From positions 41,444 to 105,443 of the forward strand of contig MPUH01000109.1 of the NCBI GenBank assembly GCA_001970955.1: 64,000 nucleotides of DNA, written 5' to 3'. The notes under the pieces were generated by a model that did not search any database, had not been told where the DNA came from, and worked only from the letters and a program-made list of their open reading frames with translations. This stretch comes from Stentor coeruleus (lineage: Eukaryota > Ciliophora > Heterotrichea > Heterotrichida > Stentoridae). The translations under genes and the position numbers were made by a program. This document shows positions 49,399 through 59,212 of this stretch, in pieces. The first letter of the stretch is position 1, and each line of letters starts with the position of its first letter.

Positions 49399-50462
49399 TT
49401 TTTTTATATGAAAAGTTTATGAGAATTTATGTTGGTTATTAAAAGTTAATGAGATGCCGAGATTTTAGTTGATAAGATTATGGGTTGGATTTTTTAGAGA
49501 AATTTTTAAAGAATTTTCGGTTTGGGTTTGTGATTTGGGATTATGGGTTTAGGAATATGAGTGTTGGTAATGAAAATGTTAATTTTTTGTTAAATTTGTA
49601 TAATGGATTAGGTTGATTTTAGGTCAGATTGATAATGGGATATAAAGGAATGTTATATGGTTGATATTATTGATATGGAAAATAAGAGGAAGGAAAAGTT
49701 GTGGATAAAAATTTAAATGTTGTATTGTAAAAGAAGTTGTTATAGTTAAATTCGGTTCTTAAAAAATAAAGTTATTTTATATCTTGGTGTTGTAAAAAAT
49801 GTTAATGCTATGGATTGTGTAAGAATTGATTAAATTATTACTCACTGTTGAGAATTAATAACTCTGAACAAAAAGCGAATTTTTTATGAAATAATTTTAA
49901 ATTGTGTTTTATAAAAGTAAATTGAATATAATTGCAGCTATTTTAAACTCCAATACACCTCCAAGTATTATATAAGCATAAATGGCTTATCTATTCATCA
50001 CATAAAGTAAAAAATTCCGCACTTAAACCCAAAACTTTCATTTTCAAAAATATCTCCATCCTCTTCTCTATTCTACTATTTAAATATAATCAACTATAAA
50101 AATCCTACCAATCCACACAACTCATTTAAAATAATCACAAAATCTCAATTCCCAACCTATAACCCAAACTAAAAACCTAACATCCTGTAACCATACCAAA
50201 ATACCAACAATTTTTTAAAAAACCTGCACTTATTCCAATCAAAAATAGCACAAACTACCATCATATATTTAAAATAATCATAAACTACTATTAATATTCC
50301 AACAAATCAAATACCTATTCTTAAATACCTTATCTCCCACTATCCAATTTCTTAATGCCTATAATTTATTAGGGGCTATAATAAATATGCAAGAGGACTG
50401 CAAGTATGGCGAGCACTGCNCAATTTCTTAATGCCTATAATTTATTAGGGGCTATAATAAAT
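49399..50462. other. Divergent intergenic region, 1 kb
   Basis: Left half G/T-rich (upstream of the CDPK), right half A/C-rich (upstream of the CCCH gene). Includes the first copy of the 75-bp assembly repeat (50345-50419). No other gene seen. Confidence 0.6.
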
Positions 50463-50495
50463 ATGCAAGAGGACTGCAAGTATGGCGAGCACTGC
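50345..50495. repeat. 75-bp repeat flanking N at 50420 (assembly join)
   Basis: 50345-50419 and 50421-50495 are identical. The block covers the start of the CCCH gene, so an ATG appears in both copies; the second (50463) is the one that leads into the full gene. Confidence 0.88.
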
Positions 50496-52604
50496 TTCAG
50501 GCCTGATTGCAAATACAAGCATATAGTAAAAGATCATAAACATATAACTTGCATTCATTTCAATACAAAAGGTTGTTTACGAGGAGATCATTGCCCATAT
50601 AGCCATATCAAGAAATCTCCAGAGAAATCTTCATCAAATATCAAACCAGAAAACATAATAATGCAATTAACTCCTGTGATTCCTGAAGAAATTAATATTC
50701 CAGTCAAAAGAAAAATCTTAGAAAATGTTGATAATCATGAGTCTTTCTCAGATGATATATCTTTGTTACTTGAAAATTATGATGAAGAAATTGATAAAAC
50801 TTTAAAAAAACAAAAAATTGTTAATCAAGAAGAAGATGATGCGGCTAGGGTGAAGAAAATTATTGATGAAACTGAAAAAAATAATATTCCTGAGGATATA
50901 CATATGGGATTAGGAAATGATGAGATTTCTAAGATGGTTGATGATATTTTGGAAGGGGATAAAATAAATAAACCTGAAAATTTAGAAGTAAATAAACTGG
51001 TTCAGGATAAGAATTTAGAAGGGAATAAAGTGATACAGAATGAGGATAAGGATATGGAAATTAGGGAACAGGGAAAAGTTGTGGAAAAAAATAATGAGGC
51101 TAAGATAGAAGTGGCTAAAGAAAAACCGAAAAAAAATCAGAGGGTATTACATAAAAAACCACAGCATGAAGGTCAGCAGAAAGAAGTGAAAGAACCTCAG
51201 AGAGGACATACTAGAACTGTCCAGGCTAACTTACTGAAAAACCCAGGTCAGAAAGATCAGAGTAAAGGTTCGGCAGTCATAGGAAAGACTGTAAAGCCTG
51301 CAAAGTCTGAAAAGGTTGAGAAACTTGAAAAATCTGAAAAACTTGAGATACCTGAAAAGAAACCTGAAGAGCTTGAAAAACCTAATGAAATGCTGGAAGT
51401 TGATAATAAAGATGTGGGCAAAGAAGAGAAGAAAATAGATAAGCTTGTGATTGAAAATGAAATTACTGAAGAAGTTGGTAAGATTACTGAAGATTTGATA
51501 ACTGAGGAAAAACCAAAAAGTCCAAGGCAAAATGAATTGGAAGCTGGGGAAATTGCTATAGAAGATACTGATATGGGAATAGTTAATGAAAATAAACCAG
51601 TTGTAAAAGCTAAGGAGCCAATTCAGGAAGCAGGTGAAAAAATTATTAATTTAAAACCTTCTCATGAGCAGTCAGTGAAAAAAACTAAAGAGCCGGCTTC
51701 TGCATCAAAGAAAAATTTAGATATTATTGAGCTTAAGCATTTGGAGTATAAAAAGCAAACCGCTATTATTGATCCTACAAAAAAACTTCCAGAATCTGCT
51801 GTTTTAACTAGTATAGGGAGTACCGAGATTAAATTGCCAGTATCTAAGAGTTCAGAAAAAACTGCACAAGCCCCAAAAATTAAAACTCTTTCTGATAGCC
51901 TAGTTAAACCCCCAACTCCAAGTGATAAAACTGTTAATGTAAGTCTACCACGTAAGCCAACTGGAGTTGAAACTACAAAAATCCTTACCCTAGAAGAAAT
52001 CAGGAAGAAAAAAGAAGCTGCGAAAAAGAAAGAAGAAGAAGTCAGCATTGAAGTTAATAAACCCAACCAACTTAAAGAACAGCCAAAACCTAAAAAAATA
52101 CTTTCTCCTACAATAAAACCAATTGAAAATGAGCAGGTAAAAATCCAAGTAAGAGATTCTGAAATTCCCCCAAGCCCAATAGCCAATATCGAAGAACCTA
52201 AAATAAAACAAAAAAAAGCTATAAATCAAGAGATTCCTATGCAAACTGGAGTAATAAACTTACCTGTTAAAAGACCTCTTGAAGAAAAACCTAAACAAAC
52301 TCCTATAAAAGTTCCTAAAATCGACAAACAAATCAAACTTTTAATTGGACGTGATGAATGGGAACCTTTTCAAAATGCTTTGATTAATTTGGAGTTTTCA
52401 TTAGAAAAATTTTCGACTCAAGATGCTGAAGAATGTAAAAACTTAGCTATGAAAATCAGTACACCTGAAGGGATTAGTGAGATTGTTTATGAACTTGAAC
52501 AGAAACTTAGTAAATATCCAGATATACCTGAAGACCCTGAGTTTGAAAGGTTGACTCTGACAGAAAAAATTGATAAACTCTATAAAGAATGTCTATATCT
52601 CTAA
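50463..52604 (+). CDS. CCCH zinc-finger protein with long charged tail, 713 aa
   Basis: I start at the ATG at 50463 in the second repeat copy. Two CCCH fingers sit at the very N-terminus: C-x5-C-x4-C-x3-H (CKYGEHCFRPDCKYKH) and C-x7-C-x5-C-x3-H (CIHFNTKGCLRGDHCPYSH), the spacing seen in RNA-binding CCCH proteins. The next 550 residues are low-complexity, Lys/Glu/Pro/Val-rich and probably disordered. A conserved-looking C-terminal 90 residues (IKLLIGRDEWEPFQNALINL...) may be helical and bind a partner. Likely RNA-binding; target unknown. Confidence 0.85.
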   Translation: MQEDCKYGEHCFRPDCKYKHIVKDHKHITCIHFNTKGCLRGDHCPYSHIKKSPEKSSSNIKPENIIMQLTPVIPEEINIPVKRKILENVDNHESFSDDISLLLENYDEEIDKTLKKQKIVNQEEDDAARVKKIIDETEKNNIPEDIHMGLGNDEISKMVDDILEGDKINKPENLEVNKLVQDKNLEGNKVIQNEDKDMEIREQGKVVEKNNEAKIEVAKEKPKKNQRVLHKKPQHEGQQKEVKEPQRGHTRTVQANLLKNPGQKDQSKGSAVIGKTVKPAKSEKVEKLEKSEKLEIPEKKPEELEKPNEMLEVDNKDVGKEEKKIDKLVIENEITEEVGKITEDLITEEKPKSPRQNELEAGEIAIEDTDMGIVNENKPVVKAKEPIQEAGEKIINLKPSHEQSVKKTKEPASASKKNLDIIELKHLEYKKQTAIIDPTKKLPESAVLTSIGSTEIKLPVSKSSEKTAQAPKIKTLSDSLVKPPTPSDKTVNVSLPRKPTGVETTKILTLEEIRKKKEAAKKKEEEVSIEVNKPNQLKEQPKPKKILSPTIKPIENEQVKIQVRDSEIPPSPIANIEEPKIKQKKAINQEIPMQTGVINLPVKRPLEEKPKQTPIKVPKIDKQIKLLIGRDEWEPFQNALINLEFSLEKFSTQDAEECKNLAMKISTPEGISEIVYELEQKLSKYPDIPEDPEFERLTLTEKIDKLYKECLYL

Positions 52605-52631
52605 GCTAAATAGATAAAAAAATAGATTATA

Positions 52632-53030
52632 ATGATTAATAATAATCGCCCTCGCAGAACATTTTTTACGCAAGAGAAAAAACAGTGCTGGGAAAGGGCT
52701 GAGATAATTCCAGGACGAGATCCTGCAAGATGGAGATTTGATGCAGCAGGAAATCCTGTACTAAACATTCTCCGTGGATGTTTAGGACAATTTTGTCATG
52801 AATACGACCACATTTTACCTTTTTCCAAAGGTGGAGAGACTAGTGTAGAGAATTGCCAAATCCTCCAAACACACCTAAACAGATACAAAAGTAATAGAAA
52901 CTTATCATTAGAAGAACTAAAAAAAGAAAGTATCAAACAATATTTCAGTGATCGAGAAATGGATCTTATTGAAATAGCTGCATATGGTTCAGTGAAAAAA
53001 CCTACAGAAGAAAATCAAAACGAAAACTAA
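52632..53030 (+). CDS. HNH-nuclease-domain protein, 132 aa
   Basis: The start lies only 27 bases after the CCCH gene stop. The HNH core is complete: a WRFDAAGNPVL strand, then FCHEYDHILPFSKGGE (His and Asp of the first HNH strand) and TSVENCQILQTHLNRYKSN (Asn/His part), with paired Cys (GCLGQFC) likely binding structural zinc. It matches the small eukaryotic HNH family also found in plants and algae. Cleaves or nicks nucleic acid by family; biological role unknown. No mobile-element context is visible. Confidence 0.85.
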   Translation: MINNNRPRRTFFTQEKKQCWERAEIIPGRDPARWRFDAAGNPVLNILRGCLGQFCHEYDHILPFSKGGETSVENCQILQTHLNRYKSNRNLSLEELKKESIKQYFSDREMDLIEIAAYGSVKKPTEENQNEN

Positions 53031-53099
53031 ATTACTATTACCAATTATGTAGTGTTCACTATATTCCTTAAATCTTAGAAATTAAATAATCATGGGACT

Positions 53100-53585
53100 T
53101 TAAAACAAACTTATAGGAATCAAATCATCTTTTGAGTATTGGGAACTATAATCACTAGAAATTTCTAGTATTTTATCAATATTCATATTTTTTTCTATAA
53201 ACATTACTTCCTTATCATTTTTCTGCATTGTTTTGCAATACATATCAGATACACAAAAGCTATTTTCCTTATCATCTAATTCGCTTTGGTTATCAGAAAT
53301 ATGTTTTTTTTCTGAATCAAACTTCCTATCAAATATTTTTTTTATTGAAGTCTTTGAAAACCCTTTTTTATTCTTTATAGCAAACAACGAGCGTTTTTGC
53401 ATATTTTCTTTTCCAAAAAACCCTTTAAACAAAGTTTGTGGTACTGCTTTCAAAATTTTTCCCTTACATGATTTTATACCTTTAAGTATTCTAGGTGATT
53501 CATCAATACTACCAAGGCTTTCCATATATCTTTTTTTACTATCACATGATTCATCTATGTTTTTCCTCTTAAGCCCACTTTCCAT
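53100..53585 (-). CDS. Hypothetical Lys/Ser-rich protein, 161 aa
   Basis: ATG at 53585. Charged, low-complexity protein with Lys-rich N-terminal half (MESGLKRKNIDESCDSKKRY) and an Asp/Ser-rich C-terminus; a possible nuclear-localisation-like KRK cluster near the start. No domain, span or signal peptide. Its stop lies 69 bases from that of the convergent HNH gene. Function unknown. Confidence 0.55.
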   Translation of the reverse strand: MESGLKRKNIDESCDSKKRYMESLGSIDESPRILKGIKSCKGKILKAVPQTLFKGFFGKENMQKRSLFAIKNKKGFSKTSIKKIFDRKFDSEKKHISDNQSELDDKENSFCVSDMYCKTMQKNDKEVMFIEKNMNIDKILEISSDYSSQYSKDDLIPISLF

Positions 53586-53659
53586 TTTAAATATTTCATA
53601 ACAAAACCCTACAATATTTAATTTTCCTATATGTTTAAGATTAAATTATAAGTAAATTT

Positions 53660-54964
53660 TTAAAATATATAGCAAGATTGGCATTGACAACTAGATTTTT
53701 TTTCTTCAAAAATTGTTTTTGATTTGTTAAGTTCATTGCTCGTACAAACATCCGTAGCAATTGACTTAGAATCTGAGTCCTGATAACTAAAAGTCCTAAG
53801 CCCAGGCGATCTTGCTTTTTTCAAAGATATTTTCCCATATGGGCTTTCTAATATATCCCTTTTATTATTCCCAGTAAGTAAATATTTCTTAACTTCCTGT
53901 ATTGATAAACTAGATTGTCTTGGGGATTTTATAGGTGTTGCAGTAATAATTCTATAAGGACTAATATTTATACTTGAAAATCTTGGGGATTCCAGATATT
54001 CTGTATAGTCAACAAAAGATTTTTTCGTTTCTTTTGATGGGGTTTCAATCATAGCTATTGAACTTCCTGACATACGAGGAAACCTTCCTGTTATTGTATT
54101 ACTTAATCGGAAACTTGTATCAGCTCGACCTGTATCATCAGAAATTGTATATTCTAAAGAAACAAATGAACTCCGGTTGTGTGAAAATATTAATAAATCA
54201 CATATTGGCTTGTAGGCTAACTTTGTTGTTGAACACTCTATAACTGAAATATTCCCAATACTGTCGTTTGATATTATTGATAGGTCAGAACAATCTGTTT
54301 GTAAAATTTCTTTTGCTTCGTTGATTTTGAAAAGCAAATTTTTCGCTGATATTTTTGTAGTTGCGTAAATATAAGCAGCAATTTCATCTTTGGTTGTAGA
54401 TTTAATATTCTCGAAATTTACACTTTTTGATGTGAGATTAACTTCAGCACCTTGACTCATAAGATTTTTGCAGACAGAGATGAATATGTAACTATGCCCA
54501 GGATTTGCTAATATTGTATGTATTTCTATAAGTTCAGTAGGTTTTCTCGATTCGATAAAGGTGTTTAAATTTGCCCGGGATATATCATTTTTTTGATCAG
54601 AGCATGTGATATAGAAAATCTTATGTGAATATATGCAAGCTGTAAAATTATCTAATAGGATTATCGATCGCTTTTCTAGGTCTCCAAAATTTTCTACGTA
54701 TTTGAATCCTTGGATTCTACTGATATCATTTAAATAAGTTTTTAAGAATTCAGTTCTGATATCTTTTGTATATTCTAAACGAAGTAAGTCTATTAAGTAA
54801 ACACTAGGGCTAAGTTGTATGTTTAGTCCAGAAGTGATGATTAGATCTTCATTGTAATCTGTGTTGTCTTTATGATAAGGATTTGGGTTTTTTATTATAT
54901 GTAGAAAATTTTCTTGAGGATTAGTTCTGGATAATAGGACTTGAGAATTGAAGCTGTTTTCCAT
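53660..54964 (-). CDS. Hypothetical protein with C-terminal Cys cluster and CaaX-like end, 434 aa
   Basis: ATG at 54964. The first 270 residues look folded (alternating hydrophobic strands, VYLIDLLRLEY, SYIFISVCKNLM); the rest is Ser/Pro-rich with SP motifs (SPRFSSI, KSPRQSS, SPGLRTF). The end is CQCQSCYIF: a CaaX-like CYIF preceded by further Cys, the pattern of a prenylated and palmitoylated membrane protein such as some Ras proteins. No GTPase motif. Probably a membrane-anchored adaptor, function unknown. Confidence 0.7.
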   Translation of the reverse strand: MENSFNSQVLLSRTNPQENFLHIIKNPNPYHKDNTDYNEDLIITSGLNIQLSPSVYLIDLLRLEYTKDIRTEFLKTYLNDISRIQGFKYVENFGDLEKRSIILLDNFTACIYSHKIFYITCSDQKNDISRANLNTFIESRKPTELIEIHTILANPGHSYIFISVCKNLMSQGAEVNLTSKSVNFENIKSTTKDEIAAYIYATTKISAKNLLFKINEAKEILQTDCSDLSIISNDSIGNISVIECSTTKLAYKPICDLLIFSHNRSSFVSLEYTISDDTGRADTSFRLSNTITGRFPRMSGSSIAMIETPSKETKKSFVDYTEYLESPRFSSINISPYRIITATPIKSPRQSSLSIQEVKKYLLTGNNKRDILESPYGKISLKKARSPGLRTFSYQDSDSKSIATDVCTSNELNKSKTIFEEKKSSCQCQSCYIF

Positions 54965-55566
54965 AAGGTAATTAGCTATTTATAAGAAGATGATTATGTT
55001 GGGATAATTTATGAAAAAATGGAGCCAAATGTTGGAGGTTTTGGAAAAAAGATGAAGGACTTAAAATATTTATTTTAAACTAGTTTATAAGATTTCCCCC
55101 CTTTTTTTAATGGGAAAATAGATATTTTTATAATGAAACTATTGGTAGTTTAGTTTGGGTCGTTGAGTATTTAATAAAGAATCATGTTTTATTTTTTGAA
55201 ATAAGGTATGATTACGTTAGGATATATTTTTAAGATTATTAGTAAAATTTTATTATATTTAATAACTCTTTGCTTAGTATCTTATTTTATGCTAATTTCA
55301 TGAGTTTTAATTATCAAAACATTACCTAAATCGTATAAAAAATATATATATTCTATAAAAAATCCTTCCATAAAAATACATAACCTATCTAAAATCTCTA
55401 ATTCTACCTATAAATAAAATCCAAATACTCATTATCTTAAATATAAACTATCAAAAACCTATAAACCCTCATATAATTTCTCTAACTTATTCTAAAATTT
55501 ATTTATATATAAAAATCATAATGCAATTGATAAATATTAACACCTCTTGTGAATGAATCAAAATAA
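54965..55566. other. Divergent intergenic region
   Basis: Left part G/T-leaning, right part A/C-rich, mirrored promoter skew. No gene seen. Confidence 0.6.
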
Positions 55567-57347
55567 ATGGGAAATTGTTTATTACCTGACAATAAATCAG
55601 CTGAAAGTAAATCATTAAAAGACTTTTATTACCTTTTTCGGAACAAAAAATACCTTCTTAAGATTTCCAACAAAATAATATCAAAACATAAAATACATAA
55701 ACACATCAAAATCAGAAATGATTCTGGTGTCGGATATTTAGATGATGGTAGAATAATAGTTGGTGGAGGAACAGATGGATCAGGTTGTTTGAAAAATATA
55801 GTTTATATTATAACTCCTGATGATGAGAAAATTTCTCAGATTGAAGACTTACCAATAGCTTCAAAAGAAGGATCTTTTTTCCAATTTAGAGATTCAGTAT
55901 ATTATATTGGTGCTATAAAAGATTCAGATCAAGAAGAAATCCTTGCTCGAGAACAATGTGCCTCGGTTATGAAATACTCTTTTAAAACAGATAATTGGAT
56001 AGTATATGATGAAGATAGGTTCCAGAAACAAGCAGTTAAAGAAAACCATAATAAAAAGCATAAAGATAATAAAACTGATGGAAATGATTATGAGATAAAT
56101 TATGAGGATGTTTTATATGCAGGGATGTTTATGATTAATAGTAAAGTGTTTTTTGTTAGCGGCCAAAGGATGAGTGCTGAAGGGGTGTTAGAAACTTTGA
56201 CTGATGTGTTTTCGATTGATCTTGATGAGTATACTTTAACTTTTAAAGTTGAAGACTTTAAATTTCCTACAAAAATTTTTAGGCCAATATGTGGGAGCTA
56301 TAGGAATAAAGCATTTATTATGGGTGGATTTAGGACAGATACCAAATCTTCTAATATGGAAAGTTTCTTATTAACTTTTAGCGAAGATGGTAAAGATATG
56401 ACTATCGAAAAAATTTTAGGACTTAATCTTGAATTTGATGATTCATACCCTATGATTTGTAATAGTTCAGGGTTTATATCAATAGCATATCCAAACTTAT
56501 CTTATTACAATATAAATGAAAAAAGTTGGCAAATGTTTAAGTTTGGGGAAATTCTTATCAAAAAAAGTAGTGTAAAAAAACCCACACCATATTTAAACCT
56601 GCCAGTTAATCATGATAAAGATAAAACAGAGAAAACAATTGCGGAAAGCATTAGTTCAGAAGAATTTATAAATATTAATTTACCTCCTGAGCTGAAAATA
56701 CAAAGAAAAAGTCATGAAAGTCTTTCTCAAAATTGTAATCCTGACGAATTAATGTCTTCAGGAGAGTTTTCTTTAGAAAGAAGGATTGAGTTACCAGAAA
56801 GCCCACAATTTGAAGAAACTAAAAGCTTAAATAGCAGTTTAAATTTCAATGAACAGTTTAATAAAAAGCATATTCATCATGAAAAACCTAAAAAGTCATC
56901 AGTTATTATCAAAAAAAGCCAAAATAATAATAGTGAAAAAGATGAAAGTGAGTCTTTAATAAGCTTAAAGTATTTAAAAGGTAGTGCCGCACAATCTTTT
57001 TCTAGTAACTCAATTATAAGTAATGTATCATATGAAGCTCAATATATAGAGGAGCATTTTGATGTCAAGGATACAGAAGAGAATAAAAAAAATATAAGAA
57101 GATCAGAAAGTAGTTCATCAGAAAAATATAAAAATAAAAGCAGTCATAAGAAGAAAGTTAAAAAAAATATTGATAGAAAAGAGGAAGTTAAGGAAAATAA
57201 TTCAAGAAAAAAGTGTGAGACAAATGCTGAAAGCTTTGANAGAAAGTTAAAAAAAATATTGATAGAAAAGAGGAAGTTAAGGAAAATAATTCAAGAAAAA
57301 AGTGCGAGACAAATGCTGAAAGCTTTGAAGTATATGCTAATGAGTAG
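55567..57347 (+). CDS. N-myristoylated kelch-repeat protein, about 563 aa
   Basis: TAAATG start giving MGNCLLPDNKS (myristoyl/palmitoyl signal). Residues about 55-330 carry kelch-type blades (VGYLDDGRIIVGGGTDGSG, KAFIMGGFRTDTKSS, with paired Gly and later Tyr/Trp). The C-terminal 230 residues are Ser/Lys/Glu-rich and disordered. A duplicated 88-bp block around N 57240 distorts the end; collapsing it gives 564 codons and a TAG at 57345-57347 (ending SFEVYANE). The apparent extension to 57375 in another frame is an artefact. Probably a membrane-associated scaffold. Confidence 0.85.
57152..57328. repeat. 88-bp repeat flanking N at 57240 (kelch gene)
   Basis: 57152-57239 is repeated at 57241-57328 with one base change (GTGTGAG against GTGCGAG). 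Allele-like difference; collapsing restores the kelch gene's stop. Confidence 0.88.
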
Positions 57348-57478
57348 ACTAAAAGCTATAAGTCCAAAACCTTAGATTATTCATAATAAAAGATATCATT
57401 TATATTCTATAAGGATTTTATATAAATAATCTGTAATAAACTTAACACCATCATTTTATAAAAAAATACTTATAAATA

Positions 57479-59212
57479 CTAAGTGTATCTATTATTAGTT
57501 ATAAGTGTCGGTTTAAAGCTACAATTCTTTACCACTTCCTCATCCTTCTGTTTTTTAATCTTTTCCAATTTCAGCTGAGAAATCATTTTAGCTTTCAACT
57601 GACGATCATACATGCTTTCATCAGATTTTAGCTGTTTAGCGATTTCTATAGTATTCGCACTTAATCTAGGATGTGGATTGATTTCCTGAATTTCAATTTT
57701 CCTATCTCTTTCTATCAAACAAGCACGTGTTTTCATATCAAGATGATTTCTAAGCTCTTCTATATGCATAGCGAATTCTAAAAACTCTATACAATCTCCT
57801 GAGTTGAGCATATGCTCTAATAATGGAGATAATATTTCTAAATGTTTTTCACTGATACCATTCAATTCAATATGATCTGCTGAGATTTTCCCATCTTGAT
57901 CTGAATCAAGGGTTTCAAATATTTTCTTATACTGCTTAAGTCGAAACTTGTCAAACACTTTTAGTGATTGATTCCCAAGCTTTGTTTTGCTTGCAGCTTC
58001 TTCCCAGCCAACTTCTTCTTCTTCTAAGTATTTTTTGATTCTTTCCTTTTTATAGTCTTTCATACTATACAAATATTCCCATATATCTTTATCTTTTCTC
58101 CTTGTACTAGCTTCATGGTTCGGCAAAGTTAATGGACTAAAAAACTTTTGCCCAGTAACCGGGTCATTATCTGTAGTTTGTAAAGCTCTAAGTTTTTCCA
58201 TTTCATCATATAGTTTTTTTTTCGAATTAACCAGCCTATCAATAAACTCTTCCCTACTCTCCGCATTATTTTTACCCATCCTATGTTTTTCCTTATTCGG
58301 TTCAAAAGGGAAAAGCCTAATATTCGCTAACTCTACCTGTTTTTCTTGTCTTTTCTGTGCATCCTGATACAAGTCTTCATGAACCTTAGCATTTTCTTCA
58401 TTATTTTTCTTAATATTAGGTCTAAAAGAGCACTCCCTAGCTTCATCCCTAGCATATTTTTCCCTCAAGACATTTTTATGTGCCTCATAATCCTTTGCTT
58501 TTTTCAACAAAATATCCTCTGCCTTCTCATCATACCTCGACTGACTTGGGTTTATATTCGGCCTAAAAGTTAATTCCTGTAACTCCTTTGCCTCTTTTTC
58601 TTTAATCTTCTCTTCAGCAAGCCTTAATCTATCATGCTGCATTGCCATACCTTTAATATAAAGAGTTTCACCTGGATTAAAAAATGATGATGAAGTTGTA
58701 CTTTTATCAGATATACTTTGCATTGGTTGAGATTCAGTTTTAGGTTTTTTTTTCTTAGCAAGTCTATATAATCTATCATGAATATTTCCACTTCTTGATT
58801 GTTTTGATGCTATGAGTAATGATCGTCTGTTTATTTGAGGAGCATGTTTTATTGTGCTTGCTAAATCAAAAACTTTACAATTTTGGCCTTCTCGGGTCAT
58901 TGATTGACAATGCGATATTGAAGATTTCATAAATGGACTTGGTTGAGAACGTTTGTCTAGTAAACCTAAGTTTTGTTTTATAAGACTTGCTAAAGATTGT
59001 TCGAGTTCTGGGTTTAGAGTATGTACTTGGATGAAATCGTGAGCTAATTGATTTGGATCGTCTGTAGCATGGATTTTTATATGCTGTTGTTGACCATCGC
59101 CTAGTTCTATTGTCATTATTAGGTAGTCTTGATTATCTTTTGAAGTTTGATTCAATGAAGTATCAGGTAAACTAAAATCTTCGGAGTCAGATAAACTTAT
59201 AGGCTCTTCCAT
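57479..59212 (-). CDS. Ciliary-type FxP-repeat protein with one EF-hand, 577 aa
   Basis: TAAATG start. The N-terminal part has a motif common in protist ciliary proteins (LAHDFIQVHTLNPELEQSLASLI). Four copies of a short phrase with aromatic-x-Pro-Asn/Thr (LTFRPNI, CSFRPNI, FPFEPN, CSFKPTL) are spaced along a charged, helical body with KAKDYEAHKNVLREKY-type segments. One EF-hand-like loop lies near the C-terminus (DSDQDGKISADHIELNGI). I cannot name the family with confidence; a microtubule- or axoneme-associated role is inferred from motif style only. Confidence 0.75.
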   Translation of the reverse strand: MEEPISLSDSEDFSLPDTSLNQTSKDNQDYLIMTIELGDGQQQHIKIHATDDPNQLAHDFIQVHTLNPELEQSLASLIKQNLGLLDKRSQPSPFMKSSISHCQSMTREGQNCKVFDLASTIKHAPQINRRSLLIASKQSRSGNIHDRLYRLAKKKKPKTESQPMQSISDKSTTSSSFFNPGETLYIKGMAMQHDRLRLAEEKIKEKEAKELQELTFRPNINPSQSRYDEKAEDILLKKAKDYEAHKNVLREKYARDEARECSFRPNIKKNNEENAKVHEDLYQDAQKRQEKQVELANIRLFPFEPNKEKHRMGKNNAESREEFIDRLVNSKKKLYDEMEKLRALQTTDNDPVTGQKFFSPLTLPNHEASTRRKDKDIWEYLYSMKDYKKERIKKYLEEEEVGWEEAASKTKLGNQSLKVFDKFRLKQYKKIFETLDSDQDGKISADHIELNGISEKHLEILSPLLEHMLNSGDCIEFLEFAMHIEELRNHLDMKTRACLIERDRKIEIQEINPHPRLSANTIEIAKQLKSDESMYDRQLKAKMISQLKLEKIKKQKDEEVVKNCSFKPTLITNNRYT

